Assembly (NCBI RefSeq): GCF_021130785.1
Contig: NC_060213.1
Span: 65,076,001 to 65,140,000 of the forward strand
Length of the DNA stretch: 64,000 nucleotides
Direction of reading: 5' to 3'
From: Homalodisca vitripennis
Lineage: Eukaryota > Arthropoda > Insecta > Hemiptera > Cicadellidae
Shown: positions 22,766 to 34,899 of the stretch, piece after piece
Layout: every line of letters begins with the position of its first letter
Numbering within the stretch: the first letter of the stretch is position 1
Position numbers and translations under genes: made by a program
The notes under the pieces: model-generated
Databases searched by the model: none
The model's input: only the letters and a program-made list of their open reading frames with translations
What the model was told of the DNA's origin: nothing

Positions 22766-24017
22766 AACAACTGTGCAACATGCCTAAATAACAAAAATAA
22801 TTATTCTTCGAACGAGTTGGGATTAAAAAAAAATCATTCTTCACATTAATGGAATTTGAAAAGAACATGATAAACAAACGTTTGTTTTTACATTTTAACA
22901 ATATCCCTAAACTGTTATCTATACACTCTATACATCTCACTGTGTAGGTTTTTCATAACACTCTTTTTATTATTATTTTACTATAATGCTTCACCAATTT
23001 TGATATATATCAAAACCCTCTTTTTCTCTCTATTAATGTAGTTCTGTTACAACTGTGATTGTGTAAATTTTGATCATTATTTTATTGATTAAAAAATCAG
23101 ATATTTATTTATTATTAACAAATGGTTTACAAATGTTTTAAATATTAACGATCCTAATTTAATTTGTGATAAATATACACCTAAAAGAAGGCAACTAGCT
23201 CTTAGCATCTTAGCTAGTCATAATCTTACGGACTATGATAAGTATGTTCATATAATTCTCCAAATGGAGCAATGTATGAAATTAGTGGCAGTGACATTGT
23301 ACGATATGTATGTACGATAAATCACACAACATTCTTAACCTTAAGCCAAGGATTATGTACGTCAGACATTGATGCTCGTTAACCTTAACGTTAAACAACA
23401 CAGACACAATATTTGGCAGCTGAAGGCTATGGTGAACCAATAATGGTACAAAATACTGAAAGTGAAAATGTTGCAACACACTTACTTGTTTTAGAAGAAT
23501 TATATCTGTTGCCGCGGCAACAATCAACAAGCAAATCTGTACAAGGCTTTCATTAGTTTGAGTTCATTTATTAATTTTCTAAATACACAAACAAATTTGA
23601 TTAAAAAAATTGGGATAATTCTCGCCCAGACTCCACGTTTGTACACAGGATTAGAGTCTTAAGTGTGTCTAACAGCACACAATTTGTTGAACATTTTTAG
23701 AGAATTAACACCAGATAAAAGAACTACTTCTTATAATATGGATATAAACTAAAATTTTTGTATACATCTTACATTAACAAAACACGCATTTGTACTACAT
23801 ATAAATTAACTTGTGCTGTATTCTACGATATTCTTTGGTATAAATTATAATAAAAATGATCTAAAAAAATATATATGTTACTGACAATTATTGTTTCCCT
23901 AGCAACATAAATGTTAGTAGTATTAATGTTGCGGGGGGGGGGCTGATCCCATAAGTCTATTTCACTTAATAAAAATATAAAATTAATGAAAATAAAATAA
24001 ATATTTTAGAACTGTAA
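22759..24017. other. non-coding stretch with a palindrome and a G run
   Basis: A 16-bp perfect palindrome TGTTGCCGCGGCAACA lies at 23507-23522, inside a minus-strand exon candidate at 23486-23536 (see findings). A run of ten G at about 23932-23941 precedes the satellite array. No gene recognised. Confidence 0.5.
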
Positions 24018-27000
24018 TGTTCCCAAGTCATTATGATAAAGTATCGATGAGTTACTACTTTCACGTAGTCCAAGAAATCTTTCCAGAGCTTAATTTGTTC
24101 AATGTTTGCTTCAAAAAAGTTTATTAGTTTCTTATATTTTCTCACTTAACGGAACGTAGAGTAAATTAATGTTTGTCGTCATGACAACAGAACAGCGATG
24201 AGTTGCTTCTTTATCGTAGTCCAAGAAATCTTTTAAAAATTAGTTTGTTCAATGTTTCCTTCAAGACATTTCACTAGTTTCTTATATTTTTCTCACTTAT
24301 CGGAACGTAGAGTAAGTGAAAATTAAACACCGTTAACAGCGTAGCGTAGGGGAGTAATGTTTGTCGTCATGACAACAGAACAGCGATGAGTTGCTACTTT
24401 ATCGTAGTCCAAGAAATCTTTTAAAAATTAGTTTGTTCAATGTTTCCTTCAAGACATTTCACTAGTTTCTTATATTTTTCTCACTTATCGGAACGTAGAG
24501 TAAGTGAAAAATTAAAACACCGTTAACAGCGTAGGGGAGTAATGTTTGTCGTCATGACAACAGAACAGCGATGAGTTGCTACTTTATCGTATAGTCCAAG
24601 AAATCTTTTAAAAATTAGTTTGTTCAATGTTTCCTTCAAAACATTTCACTAGTTTCTTATATTTTTCTCACTTAACGGAACGTAGAGTAAGTGAAAATTA
24701 AACACCTATTAACAGCGTAGGGGAGTAATGTTTGTCGTCATGACAACAGAACAGCGATGAGTTGCTACTTTATCGTAGTCCAAGAAATCTTTTAAAAATT
24801 AGTTTGTTCAATGTTTCCTTCAAAACATTTCACTAGTTTTCTTATATTTTTCTCACTTAACGGAACGTAGAGTAAGTGAAAATTAAACACCATTAACAGC
24901 GTAGGGGAGTAATGTTTGTCGTCATGACAACAGAACAGCGATGAGTTGCGTACTTTATCGTAGTCCAAGAAATCTTTTAAAAATTAGTTTGTTCAATGTT
25001 TCCTTCAAAACATTTCACTAGTTTCTTATATTTTTCTCACTTAACGGAACGTAGAGTAAGTGAAAATTAAACACCATTAACAGCGTAGGGGAGTAATGTT
25101 TGTCGTCATGACACAGAACAGCGATGAGTTGCTTCTTTATCGTAGTCCAAGAAATCTTTTAAAAATTAGTTTGTTCAATGTTTCCTTCAAGACATTTCAC
25201 TAGTTTCTTATATTTTTCTCACTTATCGGAACGTAGAGTAAGTGAAAAATTAAACACGTTTAACAGCGTAGGGGAGTAATGTTTGTCGTCATGACAACAG
25301 AACAGCGATGAGTTGCTACTTTATCGTAGTCCAAGAAATCTTTTTTAAAAATTAGTTTGTTCAATGTTTCCTTCAAAACATTTCACTAGTTTCTTATATT
25401 TTTTCTCACTTAACGGAACGTAGAGTAAGTGAAAATTAAACACCATTAACAGCGTAGGGGAGTAATGTTTGTCGTCATGACAACAGAACAGCGATGAGTT
25501 GCTTCTTTATCGTAGTCCAAGAAATCTTTTAAAAATTAGTTTGTTCAATGTTTCCTTCAAAACATTTTCACTAGTTTCTTATATTTTTCTCACTTAACGG
25601 AACGTAGAGTAAGTGAAAATTAAACACCATTAACAGCGCGTAGGGGAGTAATGTTTGTCGTCATGACAACAGAACAGCGATGAGTTGTTCTTTATCGTAG
25701 TCCAAGAAATCTTTTTAAAAATTAGTTTGTTCAATGTTTCCTTCAAGACATTTCACTAGTTTCTTATATTTTTCTCATTATCGGAACGTAGAGTAAGTGA
25801 AAATTAAACACCATTAACAGCGTAGGGGAGTAATGTTTGTCGTCATGACAACAGAAACAGCGATGAGTTGCTACTTTATCGTAGTCCAAGAAAATCTTTT
25901 AAAAAATTAGTTTGTTCAATGTTTCCTTCAAAACATTTTCACTAGTTTCTTATATTTTTCTCACTTATCGGAACGTTAGAGTAAGTGAAAATTAAACACC
26001 ATTAACAGCGTAGGGGAGTAATGTTTGTCGTCATGACAACAGAACAGCGATGAGTTGCTACTTTATCGTAGTCCAAGAAATCTTTTTAAAAATTAGTTTG
26101 TTCAATGTTTCCTTCAAAACATTTCACTAGTTTCTTATATTTTTTCTCACTTAAACGGAACGTAGAGTAAGTGAAAATTAAACACCATTAACAGCGTAGG
26201 GGAGTAATGTTTGTCGTCATGACAACAGAAACAGCGATGAGTTGCTACTTTATCGTAGTCCAAGAAATCTTTTAAAAATTAGTTTGTTCAATGTTTCCTT
26301 CAAAACATTTCACTAGTTTCTTATATTTTTCTCACTTAACGGAACGTAGAGTAAGTGAAAATTAAACACCGTTAACAGCGTAGGGGAGTAATGTTTGTCG
26401 TCATGACAACAGAACAGCGATGAGTTGCTACTTTATCGTAGTCCAAGAAATCTTTTAAAAATTAGTTTGTTCAATGTTCCTTCAAAACATTTCACTAGTT
26501 TCTTATATTTTTCTCACTTAACGGAAACGTAGAGTAGAGTAAGTGAAAATTAAACACCATTAACAGCGTAGGGGAGTAATGTTTGTCGTCATGACAACAG
26601 AACAGCGATGAGCTGCTGCTTTATCGTAGTCAAGAAATCTTTTAAAAATTAGTTTGTTCAATGTTTCCTTCAAAACATTTCACTAGTTTCTTATATTTTT
26701 CTCACTTAGCGGAACGTAGAGTAAGTGAAAATTAAACACATAAACAGCGTAGGGGAGTAATGTTTGTCGTCATGACAATAGAACAGCGATGAGTTGCTAC
26801 TTTATCGTAGTCCAAGAAATCTTTTAAAAATTAGTTTGTTCAATGTTTCCTTCAAAACATTTCACTAGTTTCTTATATTTTTCTCACTTAATGGAAACGT
26901 AGAGTAAGTGAAAATTAAACACCGTTAACAGCGTAGGGGAGTAATGTTTGTCGTCATGACAACAGAACAGCGATGAGTTGCTACTTTATCGTAGTCCAAG

Positions 27001-27172
27001 AAATCTTTTAAAAATTAGTTTGTTCAATGTTTCCTTCAAAACCTTTCACTAGTTTCTTATATTTTCTCACTTAATGGAACGTAGAGTAAGTGAAAATTAA
27101 ACACCATTAACAGCGTAGGGGAGTAATGTTTGTCGTCATGACAACAGAACAGCGATGAGCTGCTACTTTGAC
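24018..27172 (+). repeat. satellite array, about 17 units of about 185 bp
   Basis: The marker GTCGTCATGAC starts at 24175, 24363, 24548, 24734, 24918, 25102, 25285, 25471, 25657, 25839, 26027, 26213, 26397, 26585, 26766, 26950 and 27132. Spacing is therefore 181-188 bases. The first unit (from about 24018) is diverged and lacks about 30 bases before its marker. The last is cut off at about 27172, where TTTATCGTAG becomes TTTGACGTAA. Inner units are almost identical and differ mainly by one-base indels. Each unit carries a GTCATGAC palindrome and a CACTTA...TAAGTG inverted pair. No long reading frame crosses units, so this is non-coding satellite. Confidence 0.97.
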
Positions 27173-27419
27173 GTAATGGAACGAATCCATCCCCGGCCTC
27201 TCTCGTTTCAATATTTCCCTTGTGGGAGTGTTGTTAGGTGCTAGTGCCTGCCACTGTATCTCTTTATCCGCGTTACAAACTATGGCTCACATTATTTCAA
27301 ACTATCAATTTCGTACTGTTTGGCTGACATTTTACTACCAGTTTTGTTATTTATACTTATCATTGTTAGGCATCGTTTAAAGTCAACACTTTACATGACA
27401 GTACACTGCTATACATAAA

Positions 27420-27420
<1 letters not shown>
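27173..27420. other. non-coding flank of the satellite
   Basis: No supported feature; a GC-richer patch at 27185-27275 adjoins the array. Confidence 0.5.

Positions 27421-27464
<44 letters not shown>
27421..27464. repeat. (TA)n microsatellite
   Basis: 22 TA dinucleotides. Confidence 0.97.
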
Positions 27465-27466
<2 letters not shown>

Positions 27467-30400
27467 AATCTCGTGTCACGATGTTCGTTTACATTAATTT
27501 CTGAAACCAAGAACAGTTTTCAATAATTTTTATTAAATAGGCATTGTTTAGTCCAACCTAAAACTGTACAGCATGGGCAGATTTAATTTATTAGACATTC
27601 TATTACTACCAGTTATGTCTTAAAACTAGTCTTTATGTTGATTCGGCAATATTCTTTATTTCGGTTTATAAGTAAAACCTCAGAGGAAAACATTTTAAAC
27701 ATTTTAGTTTTACGAATATTTTTAGAAGTACAGAGTTTTGTCAAAATTCTTCGCTCTCTGAACCACTTTGAGCTGTCGCGTCGGAGAACAAATCCATTTT
27801 TAACGAACACCTACAGAGTAACATGAGGGATATAGTTGTTATTGGACCTTTTAACTTTAAAGTCCATTTATATGTTGCATGCTCACGTATTGGTAAAACG
27901 TCTCATTTATTTATATTATCAAAACACAGGCTAACTAAAAATATAGTGTATCAAATAGCGATTAATTGAAATGTACTTAACAGTTATAGTTTAAAAAAAT
28001 AAGGATTAAGAATCAAACTTTTCATACCTGATTTATAAAATTTAATTAATATATGTGTAAGCAATAAAGAGTTTTTATAACTTAGCTATCGTTTATAGTG
28101 CTTGAATTTAATACAACACATATTAATGCATAATTTGTAAATAGTATTAATCGCATTACAACCGCACAGCAAAGCGTGGCCGAATCAGCTAATTTTAAAT
28201 CAAACAGTTGTAATTGATGTTTAAGTTTGGAGTCACACTGCCACTTGAACGAATCGAATTATAGTTATACAATATTTGAAACAAATATAAAATATATTTA
28301 ATTATTTTTATCGTTATGGTTGGACGTAAGCGGAGTTAATAAGTTAGATTCCCGAAAATATTGTGTAAACAATCACTCTTTACCAAAAGAAGGATTAGGA
28401 AGTGGACGAATTTGAGTGGAAGAGAGGGTTTAAAACCCTAACTCCGCCTTAAAAAATAACGAGCCGGTTCATTTTAATCACGATATTCAGGAAACTATAT
28501 GGACTCGAGTATCCAGTGTCTATAAGTATCCATGAATGTCCAAATGGACTGTTTCCGTATCCATATGTATTTTATACATTAAGATGCCTATTTTTTCATC
28601 GTAAATGAACGTGATTAACAATAAACTTCTTTTACTCAAAACATTGAATTTAAGCTGGAATATACAGTACATTAAAGTAGCCTAAATGGGTTTTAAATTT
28701 TATGTGACAAAACAATGCCAAGAAAACTTTAATTCATACGGTTCTAAAAGGAATAAGTTATTAATTAATTGGAGTTCATTTTATTTTTGTTTATATGTGA
28801 ATAAATTTATTAACGCAACGTTAATTTGGATTAAATTAACCGTAAATTATGAATAATACGTAACTGGCTGTCATGATTCATTGTATACGAGTATGTGAAA
28901 CAAAGGGGACGCTAACTAGCGTGTGTACAATGTGTATACAATACAAAAGCAAATCATGGAATGTATGAAACGAAATGGCATATTCTGTTCATTTAGATAT
29001 CAAACAACTTAGGTTAAACTTTCACACTGACGAAAGGCTCTTGCAATTCTGGTTATTTGTATTAGTTTATTCAACATGTGTATATGGATTCTACTGCTGA
29101 AGAAGTATTAATTATATTCTGGTATTTGATGTTTCATTCAACGATTATTTGTTAGGGTGTTTGTATATTCAAGTGAAGTTTTTGATATCAAATTGTGCAC
29201 TAAAGAGTTTAGAAATTACTTAAAATCGTAAATACGTACTTTTTTGTCTATTCAGAGTAATTATATTAATTATATCATTTAAATCTGTTGTAGTTTGATG
29301 ATTAGACTCTCCTCGAAGTTAAATAATGTGGTATTATATTAAAATAATAAGTTCAAGAATTTCCTACTAAATCATTATTCAACATAGCACATAGTGCTTG
29401 GGAATTATTTGTTCTATTTCCATTATAATATTATATTTGCATATTAAAATACGTTAATCTTCAGAATTTCAGCGATATTTCTATGATTAAAATTGCTCTT
29501 TAGATAACTCCAAACCGTTTTTATTAAAACTTCAATGTTCTGAAGTTATTTGAGTCATGTGCAGCATTTATTTTGGCAATTTAAAGATTGTTAAATTAAA
29601 TTTTTGGTTCCCAATTTAAAAGCGGCGTAAGCAATATTTTTGCTTATGTCACGTGACATTGAATAGGATTGCAGTCTCTCTTACCTCTTACGTCAATCCG
29701 TTTTCATCATAATATTGTGTCAGGATTATCTGTAAAATCCTGAATAAAGAGTTTTAGTCTATCCTGAATTGACATTAAAGATTTCCTTCCAAAGTTGGTT
29801 ATTTTCACAAAGTCTAATCGAGTTCTAATCAAACAAATAATACGTCTGCGAAAAAGATTTCAAACATTTTATTTATTTATTTATTAGCTTTAAAGGAAGT
29901 TATAATTTAAAAGTTATAGTGTACTTCAAATATTTTATAATATAATGATCTTAAGGGGTGTAAAGTAATACATTCACACAAGTGAAGCTAAGGTATGTAT
30001 GTATCATATAAAGATAAAGTAGTTTTCTTTCAAATCGTGTGTTTCACTGTAGGGATAAAGGTGGAGTTTACTATCCTGCGACAGATGGTCTAACTTCAGC
30101 AATATCCTGACGTGAACTTGAGAAGATTGCGCGAATAAACATCACATAATATCTCAATTCGCAACAACCCCGGTCCCAGATAGCGGACTTTGCCACATCT
30201 GAGCCAAGCAAGTGCCCTAAGCGCTAAGATAACAAGTTTGCTATTTTCTCCACTAACTTAACTCTAGTAATATGTATTTTTAATGTTTAACTCAATAATA
30301 TTATGACGACACTGCACTAATACAGATCTACTGAAATAATATAACTTTTAACTGTCTATTATAAGAACTCTAAAGCTATATTAACTCAGTTTATGTTACT

Positions 30401-30933
30401 TGGATTCATAATTATCTGCAACTTGGTACGCTATGATACTGTACCAAAGAAGCTGGTTACTTTGAATTATTATCTTACAGCGGAAAAGGTTACATAAATG
30501 GTAAAGTATTATCTGAATACCTTTATCTTAACATTATAACTAAAGTGTAAGATTACACTGAAATAAAATAATTATTTTGAACATAATACGGTTTTGAGAG
30601 TTCCCTTTTGTGATAAGCCTCTATTAAGTATATGAAGTTTATATTATTTGGGCATTCACTTTATACTAAGCGAACACTTTTGCTTGAAATCAATAATAAT
30701 GACTCGATACTACACTGATAAAAGTTAAGAAAAAAAGTTACATAACGAAAAGAATATTACAAAATTATCAATGAGTGAATTGAGTAATTAAATTTTATTT
30801 CACCACTTGAAGTTAGTATAAACTGAACCATTTTTCTTACAGATAACACTTAATATACTTAAAGTTTCCTTTTTACTAACCTCCAAGAATTTGAGCTTTT
30901 GTCAAGTGTAGTCCGTGGGACAAAACCTACAGG
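27465..30933. other. AT-rich non-coding stretch
   Basis: No supported gene. A (TTTA)n run lies at about 29869-29885. Mirror-image short open frames at 27.6-27.8 kb on both strands are not convincing. Confidence 0.6.
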
Positions 30934-30982
30934 ATAGCTGGTAAATTGCATTGTTGGAGGTAGAGTCCAATTTACCAGCTAT
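30934..30982. repeat. 15-bp perfect inverted repeat, 19-base loop
   Basis: ATAGCTGGTAAATTG (30934-30948) pairs with CAATTTACCAGCTAT (30968-30982). The stem and loop are too short for an ordinary animal microRNA precursor, and the flanks do not extend the stem. Function unknown. Confidence 0.85.
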
Positions 30983-33900
30983 TGGATAAGTTTTTTTCGT
31001 GGCGCTACTTTTCAATTGATTGGTCTTATCCATAATTTTGCAAATACTACAACGTGTTTTATTAAATGGTTCACAGTAAAAATATAACTTTTACGAATTT
31101 GGGCCTTAAAAGTAGATTCTTCAAGTATGATATATCTTAAATACTATTCAAGATGGTCAGGACAATAATTTGTCTGTTAAGAGGGAGTTTATTAAAATTT
31201 CGTAGCCTAATTTTATAACTGTATATAATGCATGCAAACTAGGGTAGTTTTTTAAAATTAATTTTGGATCATTTTGGAGATGTTTTAACATATGTTTTAA
31301 TCTTTTTAATTTGGCTAAGTTTCCGGTTTACTATAGAAATAGTAACTAAAGGCAATGCGGAATTGTATTATTAACTCTTATATATGGTTCATTGTGGCCA
31401 CAACTAAAACAGCACACTCATTCATTTATGATGGCTACCTGCTTAAAAATTTCATAAATTTGTACTAACTGGTACTAATTTGTATTAGATATTTTATACT
31501 TAATTTAGACAAGGTTATCAGTTTTAATCCATAATAATGATGGAATTGCCATGTGTTCAAAGTAACTATAATTTTTTTAATGTACAGATTTTGGAAGAAT
31601 AAGCGCTAATACATGAATCGAGCTCGATTTTCAAGTAGAGTTTGAAAAAATCTGATTTTGTCATATATGAAGTGCAGTAAAATGTGCAATTGAACATTTT
31701 CCATCTCACTTTGACCAAAGTTACTACTTATAAATACTTACTCATATCGATATACATTTCAGTAATTATTGCTGCTCTAATATTGAAATATAAATAGGTT
31801 CTCAAGAAAGACAAATTACCAATCTATTTGGATTTTGATTTAACTTTTCGTTAGTGTTCCAGCACAAAGTGTAAACAGAAGTAATGTTATTTGACCGTTA
31901 ACCAGAATGTCTGGCAAGCATAACAAGATACCTCTATTTAGTATTCAACGAACAGTGTGGAGAGGTCATGTGACAGTCTGTTTGCGTTGTATGTTAAATT
32001 GGTTTATATTTGCGTTGTCTATGTGCCCTTTTCTCAATCAAATCATGCGCGATCGTGAATTAAGTGTAAACTAGAGCGAATTTATGCAATATTACTGCCA
32101 AGGTGCATCGCAAAATTTCTTAATAGACTGTTTAATGCCTGAAAAAGCACCTGTGCATAAGCCTTAACACCTTTAGTTCATGATTCTTACAAACTTTTCT
32201 TTTTGAGAAGCATTTTAAAGTTCTGTGGATAAAATTATATAATTATCTTTTATGTTTAGGACAAATTTGAAATACGTAAACTGATGACAAACATAATCTT
32301 TTTAATCTATACAGTCATTATTATTATTTATAATTCCGTATTATTCTCTCCTCCTTGTCAATTACAAATTACACATTTTCCTTTTGATTCGAAATATAAA
32401 AGTTGCTGACTTGACAAATTGTATGTTTTTGCATAATATGTAATGCCATAAATAACATAACGTGTGGTGTGTTTTAGCACGTGTGTACTTTAGCATTTCA
32501 TGCAGCAATCACCTTTGTTTATGCATCATAATGCTTGATCTTCAACGAGGTAATCAAAACTTCCTTAACACTATATGTACAAAATCTTAGTAGAAAAGAC
32601 AATAAATATATTTCATTCAGTTATTTCACTGTTTGTAGTAATTACAATGTCTAAATCTCAGGAAATTACTTAACAATAAAACTATCACAGAAAATATATT
32701 TAGATATACCTAAATTGAATTCTATTTAAATGATACTTTCAAGAATTCCAAGATTTTAAACCAATATCATCCAATTTACGCTATTACTAGATTAAAATAA
32801 ATTCTCATAACCTTTTTTTAAATAATCCCATCATTATATATAAATTACATATAATAAAGTACTTCAAAATATTTACGTGGTCGTTAAATCACCACATTCA
32901 GTTCAATAATAAGCTCCAACCTTGTAGTATAAAGATATGTGCTCTTGCCCATCGTCTGTCACATAATATTCAAAGAGATGTATTCAATTTGTGCAGTAAT
33001 ATTAGGCTTCACAAAAATCACTCACATTATCATATTGACCGACGAAGTAAATCTTATAACATTAACTTTTCATGAATGAAACGAAGTAAATTAGCTTCAA
33101 TATAAACATTAATTTAGGCATTTAAATTAGCACTACTTCAGCCAACTGTCAATGATTAGGTTGCAACTTAGTACTTTATTCAGCAGAGTACATAGGATTG
33201 GAGTAAATAGCTCATAAAAAAACTTCTTACATTTTATAGCTTATTGCTAATTACGAACGCTGTTCAGAGAGTAGATTACGTTTTGACATAAACGAGAAAC
33301 AAAGTAAAAGAACACAATTGCTTATACATTAGAAAGTGACACTAAAATACTATTTTTAAAAAAAGTCACCACTTGTCATAGCGGTGAACTAGTTTTTAAA
33401 TTCCAGCCTAAATAATTCTGCCGCCTAAGACTTCAACCAGGTAATCACACCCTCCCGCAGATCCACGCAGCGTCATAAGCCAGGTTTTCTAAGCTCGTAC
33501 TGTCACAATAATAAAAACAATTTGTACATTGAACAGTAATTAAGTGATAGTGGGTTGATCTATACTACTTATATTTAAATTATTTTGAAGACAATAATTT
33601 TAAATGAAAAGATAAAATACCAACTAAAACTAGTGTGTGACATTTAGCAACAGAAAAAAGTATAGAGGATTGAATAGTAAAATTTGGGCTGCCATACTAT
33701 AAAACTTTCCTTCTCCGTTGTAAAGATATATAAAGGGTATTACTCTGCAATATAATTGGAATTCTATCAGAGGTTATTTTCATAAAAAACTGTTAAACAA
33801 GTAATCCTACCGTATAAGTTTTAAAGGCATTCGATTGAAATTTCTAGTAACTATAAAAATAATCTGTTTGGACAAATGTTACAATTTTTTTGAAACACGT

Positions 33901-34703
33901 AATGAATTTCAAAGTATTGACATAATTAGAGCAAAAAGAGATCAATGGGTAAAATAAAATGATTTATGAAAACAAAAAGTTGTAAGGGAGGCTTCAATGT
34001 CAAGGTCCGGTGGCCCAAGCCAAATTAAGTAGAGGGACATGGTTGTGATGCTAATAGACGTTAATTCTAGGTAGTGAGGCCCAATATGGTAATACCGAAT
34101 CAGGATGTAACATGTGGTGTCCTTGTTGTCAGTAGAATATCAAGTAGGTGGGACGAGCGAAACGGGGGTCAAACTTCATCTCGGAATAATTCATGTAATA
34201 GACGTCACAGGTTGTAATCACATTAATTTTACAAATTTGCTCCATTTAAAACAATAACCAAGAATAGCATAAAACAATGCTTTGTTTTCGTTTTGAAAAC
34301 ATACCCTTGTACAGGCTTTCAAAGCACTTTTAATGAAAAGCTATGAAAATATAACTAATAATAGACTAAGTTGAGTAGACTGAATGAAGGAAGTTTAATT
34401 ATAAAAGCCGTGCTGGATCGAATAATTACTGAACAGAACTGTACCGTTGCTAGGAAACCATTGTGAGATGTAATGCATTCTGTCAAACACAGTAGAGCGT
34501 AGTAAAGTGCTTCATGTACAGTTGTAGACGGCTCTAAGCTCTTTACTGAACTAGAAATTACACAGAGATGTAAAACAATAATATTATAGTACAGCTAAGG
34601 ACTATGGTTAGTTTAATTTCGTGGAATACATACACATGTTATTAGGTAATAAGTTTATTTGTTTAATATTTATTTATTATAAGCTTTAATAATAAAACGA
34701 TTC
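30983..34703. other. AT-rich non-coding stretch
   Basis: No supported gene, RNA or transposon end. Slightly GC-richer patches near 33.42-33.48 and 34.0-34.2 kb have no recognisable content. Confidence 0.6.
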
Positions 34704-34707
34704 TTAA

Positions 34708-34895
34708 CCCTTTTAACGCCAACGATCGATATTGTGATCGTTCTTTATTTGTATCTTATAGGTCGTTGTTTTTAATAGCCATTATATATGTATATATATT
34801 ATGTAGTGTAGAAAATAATGTCAGGCTATTACGCAGTATATATATACCTGACATTATTTTCTACACTACATAATATCACTCTGGTTCTAAAAGGG
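34708..34895. mobile_element. 188-bp piggyBac-type MITE with TTAA duplication
   Basis: The left end is TTAA|CCCTTTTAACG and the right end is CTAAAAGGG|TTAA. TTAA target duplications lie at 34704-34707 and 34896-34899, with short inverted ends (CCCTTTTA). Inside is a perfect 30-bp inverted repeat (34796-34825 and 34847-34876, starting with ATTATGTAGTGTAG at 34798) around a 21-base loop. The TTAA target and CCCTT ends are hallmarks of piggyBac-type elements. There is no coding capacity, so mobilisation would have needed a transposase supplied elsewhere. Confidence 0.85.
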
Positions 34896-34899
34896 TTAA

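Noticed and set aside
24018..27172. CRISPR-like array
   Set aside because: The whole 185-base unit is repeated with no unique spacers, and the setting is a eukaryotic genome.
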